DNA of 64,000 nucleotides from Fen-1308 sp035319125. GTDB lineage: Bacteria; Nitrospirota; Thermodesulfovibrionia; Thermodesulfovibrionales; Dissulfurispiraceae. Made by a program: the position numbers and the translations under genes. This document shows positions 1-8,944 of this stretch, piece by piece; the stretch's first letter is position 1; every line of letters begins with the position of its first letter. The stretch is taken from NCBI GenBank assembly GCA_035319125.1, contig DATHDG010000014.1, positions 186,001-250,000 on the forward strand, in the 5' to 3' direction. Under the pieces are notes generated by a model. The model did not search any database, was not told the DNA's origin, and saw nothing but the letters and a program-made list of their open reading frames with translations.

Positions 1-32
1 AAAGTATCGATAAATTAAAGGAGACAGTGAGA

Positions 33-296
33 ATGAAAAAGGTAATTTTATTAATTACCGCAGGAATGTTGATTACGGCCTGCGGATTTAGCTCTGGCAA
101 TGCCGAATCATATCTGGGTTATCAGGCCTGCTCCCCATGTCATAATGGACACACTGCGCCGGACTTAAGAGGGCGATTTGCAACAGCGGACGAATTGATA
201 AGGACGGCAAAAAGCGTGAAAAATCCGATGATGAGCAATATTCAGCAAAACGATGCACTTCTTCGGGCAGCGGCAAAAGACCTCGGACTGAAGTAA
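33..296 (+). CDS. Small c-type cytochrome-like lipoprotein
   Basis: An 87-residue protein with an N-terminal signal sequence ending in a lipobox (ITAC). It is probably exported and anchored by lipid at the Cys. A single CxxCH haem-attachment motif (CSPCH) lies about 20 residues after the lipobox. A NPMM segment in the C-terminal third could supply the axial Met, as in small class I cytochromes c. ATG 33 is preferred over the GTG at 27 because AAGGAG lies 9 bases before it. The protein is near the lower size limit for a folded monohaem cytochrome. It would act in the periplasm as an electron carrier, but the partner is unknown because the upstream neighbour is outside the window. Confidence 0.72.
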   Translation: MKKVILLITAGMLITACGFSSGNAESYLGYQACSPCHNGHTAPDLRGRFATADELIRTAKSVKNPMMSNIQQNDALLRAAAKDLGLK

Positions 297-395
297 TAAA
301 TATCAAGAATAACCCCTAACATTGTATAGAACAGGATAAGAGAAACGTCTCAAAGTCTTTAAAATGCGATGCTGAACCCATACTCATCTAGACTT

Positions 396-424
396 GCAGG
401 ATTCAACGATTTGTGAATTCCTGC
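396..424. repeat. Imperfect inverted repeat between convergent genes
   Basis: GCAGGATTCA and TGAATTCCTGC can pair as a roughly 10-bp stem with one bulged base and an 8-base loop. It lies in the 214-bp gap between the convergent cytochrome and deacetylase genes. There is no T-tract on either side, so it is not a classic intrinsic terminator. I see nothing else in 297-510. Confidence 0.35.
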
Positions 425-510
425 TATTGATGAATTTAGGGGAATGAAAATCTGCATAGGTATCGCTTTAAAGCCTTTGATTCATCCCTCCTATCTTGTA
501 ACTGGAACTA

Positions 511-1434
511 TTACGCAACTGTATGGTAAAGATATCTCTCCGGATTGGCACTGATGCAGTTCATGATCATGTTCTGATCATGCATCTTTGAAAGCTTATC
601 CGCAGCTTCTGTTATCGTCATTGAACCGCCAAGCAACCTGCCATGTTGGTCGGCTAGGCCGTAGGCTGTTGAAAATGGCGTGGCTGGGACTTTTGTTTCC
701 TTAATCGAGTCCGAGACAATTATGATCCGCTCAGGGTTCTTTGCCCTGAAAATCAGGTCAATGGTTGCAGCATGAAGATGGTAAGGATCAGCAATTACCT
801 CTATGTAAATATCTTTATTCAACAGCCCGTATCCGGCGATGCCCGGTTCTCTATGGTGAAATGGGCGCATGGCATTGAATAGATGTGTAACTCCTCTTGC
901 TCCGGCTTTGTGGCCTGCCTCGGCTTCTGAGTATGTAGCATCCGAGTGCCCCATATTTGCAATAACTCCTGTGTCTGAAATCTTTCTGATGAGAGAAACA
1001 GCACCATCCAATTCCGGGGATACAGTGATGATCCTGACTATGTCTTCGAAATCTTCAGTCAAATGCTCAAGATTGTACTCATTAGGTTCGATCAAAGTCA
1101 TGGCATTCAGGCTGCCGCATCTGAGGGGATTGAGGAACGGACCTTCAAGATGCGCTCCTATTATCCGGGCAGGCTTGAAATTTTCCATATCTCCGTATTT
1201 TTCAGAACGAAATTCCTGCCTAAGCACCGCATGAGAAGCCTGAAGCTCCATGGCCTGTTTGATAAGCCCAAGGCTTTTACGCATGACTTTTATTGTTGCT
1301 GGATATACGGTGGGAATTATTTCTGCTATGCCGAATGAGCCAAAGATATCCGCTATCTTCAGTATATGCTCAACATCAGATGATCTGGTATCGTAACCTC
1401 CGATGCCATGAGCATGGACATCTATTATCTTCAT
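511..1434 (-). CDS. nagA: N-acetylglucosamine-6-phosphate deacetylase-like amidohydrolase
   Basis: Resembles NagA, which removes the acetyl group from GlcNAc-6-phosphate in amino-sugar and cell-wall recycling. Visible NagA motifs in order are DVHAHG near the N-terminus (metal site), HLEGPF, GHSDAT, THLFNAM and IVSDS (catalytic Asp). At 307 residues it is shorter than typical NagA (about 380). It begins almost at the HxHG motif, so the small beta-sandwich usually built from both termini is largely missing. The active-site barrel appears intact, so this may be a minimal family form or a related deacetylase with another substrate. The neighbouring ampG and nagZ support a role in peptidoglycan recycling. 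The start has only a weak ribosome-binding site. Confidence 0.8.
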   Translation of the reverse strand: MKIIDVHAHGIGGYDTRSSDVEHILKIADIFGSFGIAEIIPTVYPATIKVMRKSLGLIKQAMELQASHAVLRQEFRSEKYGDMENFKPARIIGAHLEGPFLNPLRCGSLNAMTLIEPNEYNLEHLTEDFEDIVRIITVSPELDGAVSLIRKISDTGVIANMGHSDATYSEAEAGHKAGARGVTHLFNAMRPFHHREPGIAGYGLLNKDIYIEVIADPYHLHAATIDLIFRAKNPERIIIVSDSIKETKVPATPFSTAYGLADQHGRLLGGSMTITEAADKLSKMHDQNMIMNCISANPERYLYHTVA

Positions 1435-1537
1435 TGAAATATCATAGCACAGGGATTTAGCATTGCAAACAAGGCGGTCTTTTCGATATCATGCTCTTAA
1501 TATGGTTTGTGATGAAAACATCAACACAGGAATTTGG

Positions 1538-2242
1538 ATGATCAGTGAATTAGACGATCTAATGAAAACAGCTGCATTAATTAATAACTCTGGAGAGCGT
1601 ATTGCATATCTTTCGGAACGGTTCATCGGAACGCCTTATGCCGGGAATACACTTGTGGGCAGTGAGGCTTATGAAGAGGTCTTTATCATTAACCTTTCAG
1701 GTGTAGATTGCTTTACTTTTCTTGATTACATTGAAGCTATGAGGCTGTCTGACACGTTTTCGGCATTCAAGGAAAATCTTAAACTGGTCAGATATAGGAG
1801 ACGAATTATTTCTTACGAGAATCGGAATCATTTCTTTTCGGATTGGCGGGAATTCAACAGCAAGCTTGTTCGGGATGTCACGAGCGATGTAGGCAGGAGC
1901 AATAGTTGCAAAATTTGCAAAATCCTTAATCTGAAAGACGACGGAACAGCCTTTCTGCATGGGATTATGCCAGTTGATAGAATCATCAACTATATACCGG
2001 CTGCAGGTATAGACGAGAGGACACTAGGCAGGCTCAAGACCGGTGATTATATAGGCATTTATTCGGATCATGCAGGACTAGATGCGACTCACGTAGGAAT
2101 CTTTGTAAGGCAACCAGGCGGACGGGTTTTGCGACATGCATCTTCTGCAAAGAATGTCATGAAGGTTGTCGATCAGGATTTCATAGACTATACCAAGGAC
2201 AAGCCCGGCATAATTGTACTTAGGCCAAAATCTTCAGCTTGA
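1538..2242 (+). CDS. DUF1460 family protein (NlpC/P60-like fold)
   Basis: Matches the DUF1460 family, whose members have a papain-like fold and are described as N-acetylmuramoyl-L-alanine amidase-like. The sequence shows FIGTPYAGNTL, then GVDCFTFLDYIEAM with the probable catalytic Cys, and ATHVGIF with the probable catalytic His near the C-terminus. ATG 1538 is chosen because ACAGGA lies about 6 bases upstream. In-frame TTG 1463 and ATG 1502 lack a comparable site. No obvious signal peptide follows the chosen start, so location is uncertain. Its 3' end overlaps the convergent ampG gene by 9 bases. Neighbours nagA, ampG and nagZ suggest that it trims muropeptides. The exact bond cut cannot be told from sequence. 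Confidence 0.75.
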   Translation: MISELDDLMKTAALINNSGERIAYLSERFIGTPYAGNTLVGSEAYEEVFIINLSGVDCFTFLDYIEAMRLSDTFSAFKENLKLVRYRRRIISYENRNHFFSDWREFNSKLVRDVTSDVGRSNSCKICKILNLKDDGTAFLHGIMPVDRIINYIPAAGIDERTLGRLKTGDYIGIYSDHAGLDATHVGIFVRQPGGRVLRHASSAKNVMKVVDQDFIDYTKDKPGIIVLRPKSSA

Positions 2243-3538
2243 TTGTACTTTTTGATCCATCGGAATAATAATCTCTCTCAGTTTTAAAAGCAGCAAGAGT
2301 CCTGGTACGGCCAAAAGAGCGCTAATAAGGAAAAAGAGCGGCCAGCCTACTGATTCAGCAACAAAGCCTGATGTTGGAGCAATAACTATTCCCCCTAGCG
2401 TTGCCAGTGATGACAGCATGGCATATTGTGTTGCGCTGAAACGATGATTGCACATAGCCATCAGGAGTGCCATGAAAGCAGCCGTGCCCATTCCGCTGCC
2501 AAAATTCTCAAAGGCAACTGCAAAGATGAGCATGCCGTAATTTTTACCAATCACCGCAAGCGCTGAAAATGAAATAATAGTGAGTGTTTGGACTATGCCG
2601 AAATAAAGCAATGAGCGGAATAGGCCGAGCCTTACCATTATGCTGCCTCCGACCAGCGCACCTAAGATGGTGGAAACTAGTCCCAGTCCTTTATTTATGG
2701 TACCGACGTCTGTTGCTGAAACCCCTATTCCCTTGATCAGGAATGGAGTCGCAAGGGATGCTGCATATGCATCAGCAAGTTTATAAAGAATAATAAGTAT
2801 CAGGAAGGCAACGGCAGCCGGTCTCGCGAAGTAATCCTTGAGAGGGCCTATTACGGCATCGTGTATTGTTCGGGGGGCTGAAATTGTTCCGTCCGACTCA
2901 GGCGAAAACATGGTGATCATAAAAGACACAGCCATAATGGATGACATTACCAGATAAGTATTGCGCCAGCCGATTCTGTCAGAAAGTATAAGTGCGATCG
3001 ATCCCGAAACTATCATGGCGATCCTATATCCCATAACTGCGACTGCTGCTCCAGATCCGCGTTCATCCGTCTTTAGTATGTCCGTGCGATATGCATCTAT
3101 TACAATATCTTGAGAAGCCGAAAGGAAAGAAACTATCAATGCCAGCAAAGCTGCTGTCATGGGAGAGCTGCCGGGGGAACTGAAAGCTATCGATGCTATG
3201 CCGGCGGCGAGTAGGGCCTGCGTGATCAGGATCCAGCCTCTCCGCCGTCCGAAGAAAGGAGGAACATATCTGTCCATGAGCGGCGACCATAGAAACTTCA
3301 GCGTATAAGGAAATGCCACTACGGCGAAAATCCCGATTGTCTTAAGGTCAACGCCTTCTACCGCCATCCATGCTTGAAGTGTGCTGACGGGTAAAGCACG
3401 CGGCAACCCAGATGCAAAGCCCATCAGAAGAACGAAGGCTATGCGCCGGTTTGTGAATGCCTGAATATATGGTGAGAGATCAAATTTTATGACGACACCT
3501 CTGATATTATGACAGGAAGCTTCCCTGTAAATGGACAC
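2234..3538 (-). CDS. ampG: AmpG-type muropeptide permease (MFS)
   Basis: A 434-residue major facilitator protein of the AmpG type. AmpG imports anhydromuropeptides released from the cell wall into the cytoplasm. The N-terminal half has FASGLPRALPVSTLQAW followed by FPYTLKFLWSPLMDR and a GRRRGW loop, all typical of AmpG. About 12 hydrophobic segments follow. The ORF opens at GTG 3538, inside the 3' end of nagZ (52-base overlap). No better ATG, GTG or TTG lies between there and the conserved FDLSPYIQAF segment, so the N-terminal 15-18 residues are uncertain. It is probably cotranscribed with the upstream nagZ; imported muropeptides would be NagZ substrates. Confidence 0.88.
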   Translation of the reverse strand: MSIYREASCHNIRGVVIKFDLSPYIQAFTNRRIAFVLLMGFASGLPRALPVSTLQAWMAVEGVDLKTIGIFAVVAFPYTLKFLWSPLMDRYVPPFFGRRRGWILITQALLAAGIASIAFSSPGSSPMTAALLALIVSFLSASQDIVIDAYRTDILKTDERGSGAAVAVMGYRIAMIVSGSIALILSDRIGWRNTYLVMSSIMAVSFMITMFSPESDGTISAPRTIHDAVIGPLKDYFARPAAVAFLILIILYKLADAYAASLATPFLIKGIGVSATDVGTINKGLGLVSTILGALVGGSIMVRLGLFRSLLYFGIVQTLTIISFSALAVIGKNYGMLIFAVAFENFGSGMGTAAFMALLMAMCNHRFSATQYAMLSSLATLGGIVIAPTSGFVAESVGWPLFFLISALLAVPGLLLLLKLREIIIPMDQKVQSS

Positions 3539-5010
3539 AGTCCCTTCAGACAGCGGATGACGGCCTGCTGGGCCTGGACGGTTGCATCATAGGCTGCGAT
3601 CAAAACGTCAGCATTTGAAAAGTGCCTCAACACATAAGGACTGCCGAATGAGACGACTATCGATTTATTCGCATTATTGATTATGGACAACAACCGCATC
3701 TTCTCTTTGATGCTTATGCCTGAGGAACCTCTCCAAGCAGAGACGCTTGTGAATATTACTATGATTATTGTTTCCGCAACTTGTACCTCATTACTGCCTG
3801 ATGCAGATGATCTTGTCAGGGCATCAAAAGGAGACCGGCTGAAGTAGTTCTCATCTCCTGCGAATATAACCCGGACATTACTGTTGCAAAGCGGCAAAAG
3901 GGCGGACGTATCTTTAAGCAACGTCACTGACCTTTGCGATATTTCTTGTGACAAGGCAGAATGTTTTACCAGATCAATTTCATTATGCTTTGAAGGCAGG
4001 TTATTCATGAAACGCATTTTGGCCGCAAGTATTCGTTTTACGGATGAATCAAGAATATCAGTGTGCAGCCTTTTCCCCCGAAGAGCGGACAGCAGGGCGG
4101 AGACCGTTTCATCAGGGTCATCCGGATGCAACAGAACATTGGCGCCGGCTTCGAGACACTCAACGGGAACATCTCCAAACTCCTTCAGCGCATGCATATT
4201 TAGAGCATCAGTGACTATCAGACCTTCGAATCCAAGTTCTGTCCTTAGCAATCCTGTGATTATATGTTTTGATAAGCTGGCAGGCATTTCATCCAATACC
4301 GGCACCTTGAGATGTCCTATCATTATGGCATCGGCCCTGTTCTTAACTGCGCTTACAAACGGCTTCAGGTCAATATGATAAAGATCATCCTTTGTTTTCT
4401 TCATTACAGGAAGCGCTATATGGGAGTCGGTCGCTGTGTCTCCATGGCCGGGAAAGTGCTTTGGGCAGCTGATCAGGCCGCGTTGCTGTAAAGCATCAAT
4501 GTAGATGGAGCCAAAGCGGGAAACAGTATCAGGATTATCGGAAAAGGCGCGCGTACAGATAATCGGATTGTCAGGGTCGCGGTTTACGTCCAGAACAGGA
4601 ATCAACGGCATATTAATTCCGGCATAAGCTGACTCATCGGCGATAGCTTCGAGCATTTTTTTAAGCAGTGTTTCATCGTCTTTATATGTGGGATCGAGCG
4701 CTGCTGCAACCGCCATCTGTGATGGAAATGCGGTCAGACCGGCGATCTGCTGCGCTGCGCCGCGTTCGATGTCCGAGGCGATAAACAGCGGGATATCGGC
4801 CCGCGCCTGCATGTCGCCAATGAATTCCCTGATCGTCTCCAGCTTGCCGCCAAAAATTATAAAGCCGCCTATTCCATTATCTACCAGCTCAACAAGCTTA
4901 TCTCGATATGCTGTATCATCGAGCCGTTCTCCGTCGAGCCTGCTGATAATTACCTGATAAGCTTTTCGCATGGGCTCATGCGGAATTGCTATATTCTTGC
5001 GTGCAGACAT
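3487..5010 (-). CDS. nagZ: Glycoside hydrolase family 3 beta-N-acetylhexosaminidase (NagZ-type)
   Basis: A 507-residue GH3 enzyme. NagZ enzymes remove GlcNAc from GlcNAc-anhydroMurNAc peptides in the cytoplasm. It carries the KHFPGHGDTATDSH motif, whose His and Asp form the NagZ-specific general acid/base dyad, and VTDALNM with the nucleophile Asp. A second domain of about 150 residues follows the barrel. It is longer than E. coli NagZ (341) and resembles the two-domain bacterial forms. No signal peptide is visible, which fits cytoplasmic recycling. It is first in a minus-strand pair with ampG. Start ATG 5010 lacks a clear ribosome-binding site; ATG 4971 is an alternative. Confidence 0.87.
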   Translation of the reverse strand: MSARKNIAIPHEPMRKAYQVIISRLDGERLDDTAYRDKLVELVDNGIGGFIIFGGKLETIREFIGDMQARADIPLFIASDIERGAAQQIAGLTAFPSQMAVAAALDPTYKDDETLLKKMLEAIADESAYAGINMPLIPVLDVNRDPDNPIICTRAFSDNPDTVSRFGSIYIDALQQRGLISCPKHFPGHGDTATDSHIALPVMKKTKDDLYHIDLKPFVSAVKNRADAIMIGHLKVPVLDEMPASLSKHIITGLLRTELGFEGLIVTDALNMHALKEFGDVPVECLEAGANVLLHPDDPDETVSALLSALRGKRLHTDILDSSVKRILAAKMRFMNNLPSKHNEIDLVKHSALSQEISQRSVTLLKDTSALLPLCNSNVRVIFAGDENYFSRSPFDALTRSSASGSNEVQVAETIIIVIFTSVSAWRGSSGISIKEKMRLLSIINNANKSIVVSFGSPYVLRHFSNADVLIAAYDATVQAQQAVIRCLKGLCPFTGKLPVIISEVSS

Positions 5011-5129
5011 GCGAAAAGTTTATCAGATTAGTCATATGTTGGACAATTGCAAGACAGCCGGCACCAGCGATAATTGAATCGATAGAATTGGCTAAGTAAG
5101 TATGGTATATTACCCATAGGAGGACTGCC

Positions 5130-7571
5130 ATGCATGAAACTTTCCAGTTTTTTCACAAGGCTATTCTCGATCATCTGATTTACTCTATTGCAAAAGACCG
5201 ATTTTCAGCCACTCAGAGAGACAAGTTTGTCAGTTTTTCGCTCTCCGTGCGGGATCTTCTCATAGAACGATGGATCAATACACAGCAGAATTACTATACT
5301 TGCGACGCAAAGCGTGTCTACTACCTTTCCCTTGAATTTATGATGGGCAAACTGCTTGAAAGCAATATTACCAATCTTGGCCTTGTTGACGATTACCGTT
5401 ATGCAGCAAGTGCACTTGGAATGACCTACGATGAAATTGCCGATTTAGAAGAGGATGCAGGTCTTGGTAACGGCGGCCTGGGGCGGCTCGCCGCATGTTT
5501 TCTGGATTCAATGGCGTCACTGGCGTACCCTGGGTACGGATATGGTATCCGTTATGAATATGGTATTTTTTCCCAGAGAATACGAGGTGGGTATCAGGTT
5601 GAGACGCCTGACAGCTGGCTGAGATACGGCAATCCATGGGAAATACCAAGACCTGAGGTGCTTTATCCTGTCAAGTTCTACGGACATGTCGACACCATTT
5701 TCGGCAAGGATGGCAGGATGAGAATGCACTGGTCAGATGCGGAAGACGTCATGGCCATGGCATACGACTATCCGGTGCCCGGCTTTAAAAATGACACAGT
5801 TAACAATCTCAGATTGTGGGCTGCCAAATCATCGCGCGAATTTAATCTTGAATATTTCAATAGCGGTGATTACGTAAAAGCTGTAGAGGATAAGACTATA
5901 AGTGAAAACATATCGAAGGTTCTTTATCCGGATGACCAGTCTTTTGCAGGTAAGGAACTGCGGCTCAAACAGCAATATTTCTTCGTAAGCGCTACGCTCA
6001 GGGACATCCTGAGGCGCTATAAAAAATACTATAACAAGTTCGACGACTTTCCGGGTAAGGTAGCCATACAGCTTAACGACACACACCCATCCATCGCAAT
6101 TCCGGAACTAATGAGAATCCTGGTTGATGAAGATGACCTCGAGTGGGACGACGCATGGCAGATAACTACCAAGAGCTTTGCGTATACTAATCACACTATC
6201 CTGCCTGAAGCGCTGGAAACATGGTCTGAGGGCTTGATGGGCCATCTTCTGCCACGCCACTTGCAAATAATTAAAGAGATAGACAGGCGGTTTCTTGTAC
6301 AGGTTGGAGAGACATTCAGTAATGATCCGGAAAGGTCTATAAGAATGTCCATTATTACGGGTGATGGTGAACGCTGGATTAACATGGCACGACTTGCTAT
6401 CGTGGGCAGTCATGCTGTCAATGGAGTGTCGAAATTGCATTCCGACATCCTCAAGAATAACGTATTTGAAGATTTTCATGCCGTCTTCCCTGGTAAATTC
6501 CGTAATGTTACAAACGGGATTACACCTAGAAAATGGCTGATTGAGTGCAATAGACCGCTGGCAGCCTTGATTACCGAAGCAATTGGTGATGCCTGGATAA
6601 AGGATCTGAGCCGCCTGGCTGAACTGGAGCCGTTTGCCGGTGACGCCGAGTTTAGGCGGCGTTTTCGCGAGATCAAAGACAACAATAAGAAGAGTCTTGC
6701 TGCCTATGTCGAAAAGAAGGCCGGACTTACATTCCCCTCTGAATTCCTTTTGGATTGCCAGGTAAAGAGACTGCATGAGTACAAGCGACAGTTGTTGAAT
6801 ATACTTCATGTAATAACGCTGTACAACCGGATCAGGGAGGGCATAGTCGACAGTTTGCCTGCGCCGCGCACGATCCTCTTTGCAGGGAAATCCGCACCTG
6901 GTTATTATATGTGCAAGCTTATCATCAAACTGATACATTGTATTGGAGAGGCTATTGAAAAAGATGCGCGTGCCAGTTCTATGCTTAAAGTCATTTTTGT
7001 CCCTAATTACGGCGTTACCATAGCGCAGAAAATAATGCCTGCGGCTGAACTTTCAGAACAGATATCTACTGCCGGATTTGAGGCGTCCGGTACAGGCAAT
7101 ATGAAGTTTGCCCTGAATGGGGCATTGACAATAGGCACGCTGGATGGGGCGAATGTGGAGATACGCGAAGAAGTCGGAACAGAGAATTTCTTTCTGTTCG
7201 GGCTGACAGCTGACGAAATCGACAGCATGAGGCATGGATACAATCCGCGCCACTACTATGAAAAGAACCGTGAGTTGCATCTGATAATCAATCAGCTTCT
7301 TGAAGGCTATTTTTCACCGGAAGACCGGTCACTTTTTCATCCGATCGCAAGGACGTTGCTTGAGGGCGACCGCTTCTTTGTCCTTGCAGATTATGCATCG
7401 TACATAGATTGCCAGCAAAGTGTTGGGGAATCATATGCCGAGACAGAAAAATGGTCTGAAATGGCAATTTTTAATGTTGCGAGATCCGGCAAATTTTCAA
7501 GTGATCGGGCAATTAAGGAATATGCTGACAACATTTGGCACATAAAACCAATTAAGCAGTCCTGTGCGTGA
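5130..7571 (+). CDS. glgP: Glycogen/alpha-glucan phosphorylase
   Basis: An 813-residue phosphorylase, close to the 815 residues of E. coli GlgP. It releases glucose-1-phosphate from alpha-1,4-glucans using pyridoxal phosphate as cofactor. Seen in order: YYLSLEFMMGKLL, GLGNGGLGRLAACFLDS, NDTHPSIAIPELMRIL, VKRLHEYKRQLLN, and the PLP-lysine region EASGTGNMKFALNGALTIGTLDGANVEI. The ATG is preceded by AGGAGG. The 3' end overlaps the next gene by four bases (GTGA), so the radical SAM gene is probably translated by coupling to this one. No other glycogen gene lies in the window. I found no convincing promoter in the 119 bases upstream. Confidence 0.96.
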   Translation: MHETFQFFHKAILDHLIYSIAKDRFSATQRDKFVSFSLSVRDLLIERWINTQQNYYTCDAKRVYYLSLEFMMGKLLESNITNLGLVDDYRYAASALGMTYDEIADLEEDAGLGNGGLGRLAACFLDSMASLAYPGYGYGIRYEYGIFSQRIRGGYQVETPDSWLRYGNPWEIPRPEVLYPVKFYGHVDTIFGKDGRMRMHWSDAEDVMAMAYDYPVPGFKNDTVNNLRLWAAKSSREFNLEYFNSGDYVKAVEDKTISENISKVLYPDDQSFAGKELRLKQQYFFVSATLRDILRRYKKYYNKFDDFPGKVAIQLNDTHPSIAIPELMRILVDEDDLEWDDAWQITTKSFAYTNHTILPEALETWSEGLMGHLLPRHLQIIKEIDRRFLVQVGETFSNDPERSIRMSIITGDGERWINMARLAIVGSHAVNGVSKLHSDILKNNVFEDFHAVFPGKFRNVTNGITPRKWLIECNRPLAALITEAIGDAWIKDLSRLAELEPFAGDAEFRRRFREIKDNNKKSLAAYVEKKAGLTFPSEFLLDCQVKRLHEYKRQLLNILHVITLYNRIREGIVDSLPAPRTILFAGKSAPGYYMCKLIIKLIHCIGEAIEKDARASSMLKVIFVPNYGVTIAQKIMPAAELSEQISTAGFEASGTGNMKFALNGALTIGTLDGANVEIREEVGTENFFLFGLTADEIDSMRHGYNPRHYYEKNRELHLIINQLLEGYFSPEDRSLFHPIARTLLEGDRFFVLADYASYIDCQQSVGESYAETEKWSEMAIFNVARSGKFSSDRAIKEYADNIWHIKPIKQSCA

Positions 7572-8731
7572 AATACTTTCTGTCCGGCAAGCATGTATTG
7601 AGGCATTTGGAGAAGCCGTGTGTTTACTGCTCATCCACGGATGAGCTCTATGAGCTGGATGAAGCAGGTTTTGACTTTCTAAGGTCTTGCGCCATTCCGG
7701 GTGGTTGCGACTCATCGCGGGCCGATGCGGATTTCATAGACTTTTGTATCTCCGAAGGGATATTGACTGTCGATCCGGTCAGTCTTGACAGACCGCTCAT
7801 AATTCAGTCACCAATCCCGTCGCTGCGCTATCTGGAGTTGCAAATTACCAACCGCTGCAATCTCAGGTGCAGGCACTGTTATATCGGTGGGACTGATAAC
7901 AGTGAATTATCGATAACACAGCTTAAATCAGTCCTTGATGAATTTGAAGCCATGCAGGGTCTGCGACTGCTCATTACCGGTGGAGAGCCACTTATGCATT
8001 CTCGTTTTTCAGAACTGAATTACATGCTCCCTGCATATTCATTCAGAAAGATTCTATTCACGAACGGACTTTTGCTGAAGCAGGATCAGCTTAATAATCT
8101 GCATGTTGATGAGATACAAATCAGTGTCGATGGCATGGAACGTGGACATGATGCAATGAGAGGCGCCGGCACATTCCGTATAGTAATCCAAAATCTGAAG
8201 TTGGCTGTTGAGGCCGGGTTTGCAGTTTCGATATCTACTATGATTCATCGCGAAAATCTGACTGAATTTGATGAAATGGAGGCTTTATTTAAGAGCATAG
8301 GTATCCGTGACTGGACTGTAGATGTCCCGTGCTGCGAAGGCAGATTAATGGAAAATGATAGCCTTTACATGCCTCCTGAAATCGGGGGGAAATTAATGCG
8401 CTTTGGTTTCGGGGGTGGGCTTCATGAAGGAGCGGTGGGTTATGGCTGTGGCCTTCACCTGGCTGCCGTTATTGCAAATGGGGAGATATGCAAATGCGCT
8501 TTCTATGCTGAACATTCGGCAGGCACCATACGTGACGGCTTGGCTAAAGCATGGGCTGGGATCAGGCCGGTCAATCTAGAAGAACTCGAGTGTGCAAAAG
8601 CCTCCTGTGACATGATTAATGAATGCCGCGGAGGGTGCCGCTATCGCGCAAGTTTATCGTGCGGACAGCAGGTCGGAACCGGTCTTGAGCGTGACCTTTA
8701 CAAATGCTTTCATTATGGTATAATGAAATAA
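7568..8731 (+). CDS. Radical SAM/SPASM peptide maturase with PqqD-like N-terminus
   Basis: A 387-residue protein starting at GTG inside the glgP stop (GTGA overlap). Residues 1 to about 75 look like a PqqD-type RiPP recognition element and carry extra cysteines (C18, C21, C41, C47, C60). The radical SAM motif is C97-x3-C101-x2-C104, followed by an ITGGEPL motif. The C-terminal 100 residues form a SPASM-like domain: C294, C308 and C310 after an NGEIC loop, C342, C347-x5-C353-x3-C357, C365 and C380. These would hold two auxiliary Fe-S clusters. Such enzymes make thioether, C-C or similar crosslinks in small peptides. The next gene, 55 bases downstream, encodes a 20-residue Cys-rich peptide, the likely substrate. 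I cannot assign a named subfamily; geopeptide-type maturases are the nearest arrangement I recall. Confidence 0.9.
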   Translation: MKYFLSGKHVLRHLEKPCVYCSSTDELYELDEAGFDFLRSCAIPGGCDSSRADADFIDFCISEGILTVDPVSLDRPLIIQSPIPSLRYLELQITNRCNLRCRHCYIGGTDNSELSITQLKSVLDEFEAMQGLRLLITGGEPLMHSRFSELNYMLPAYSFRKILFTNGLLLKQDQLNNLHVDEIQISVDGMERGHDAMRGAGTFRIVIQNLKLAVEAGFAVSISTMIHRENLTEFDEMEALFKSIGIRDWTVDVPCCEGRLMENDSLYMPPEIGGKLMRFGFGGGLHEGAVGYGCGLHLAAVIANGEICKCAFYAEHSAGTIRDGLAKAWAGIRPVNLEELECAKASCDMINECRGGCRYRASLSCGQQVGTGLERDLYKCFHYGIMK

Positions 8732-8786
8732 AATTGGCAATAAGCCCATATTTTCAAAAATCGATTTTCAGAAGAGAGGACTGTAT

Positions 8787-8849
8787 ATGAAAATTAAAAA
8801 GGTGTCGAAAAAAGGATCATTGACCTGCAAGTGTAAAGGATCTTGCTAA
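8787..8849 (+). CDS. Candidate RiPP precursor peptide, 20 residues, three cysteines
   Basis: A 20-codon reading frame with an ATG start, preceded 6 bases upstream by a strong ribosome-binding site (AGAGAGGA, 8773-8780). It ends in TAA and is followed by a perfect intrinsic terminator at 8878. The product has a basic N-terminal half (MKIKKVSKK) and a C-terminal half GSLTCKCKGSC, with cysteines at 14, 16 and 20. Together these suggest a short leader and a Cys-rich core. It lies 55 bases after a radical SAM/SPASM maturase that has a PqqD-like recognition domain. That arrangement is typical of radical SAM RiPPs such as sactipeptides and ranthipeptides. The sequence supports translation; modification and function are inference. 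Confidence 0.78.
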   Translation: MKIKKVSKKGSLTCKCKGSC

Positions 8850-8877
8850 AACAGCGTAAAGATAGCGTATACGGTAT

Positions 8878-8909
8878 AATTGGGGTCCTGACGGACCCCA
8901 ATTATTTTT
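8878..8909 (+). terminator. Rho-independent terminator after the small peptide
   Basis: AATTGGGGTCC pairs perfectly with GGACCCCAATT (11 bp) around a TGAC loop and is followed by ATTTTT. It ends the glgP, maturase and peptide transcript 28 bases after the peptide stop codon. It separates this unit from the TPR gene at 8945. Confidence 0.92.
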
Positions 8910-8944
8910 AATACTTTAATCCTGAAGAGAGCCTGGGGGCTATT

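Noticed and set aside
6108..6938. 276-codon ORF on the minus strand inside glgP
   Set aside because: It lies wholly antisense to the well-conserved glgP frame and shows no recognisable motif or ribosome-binding site.
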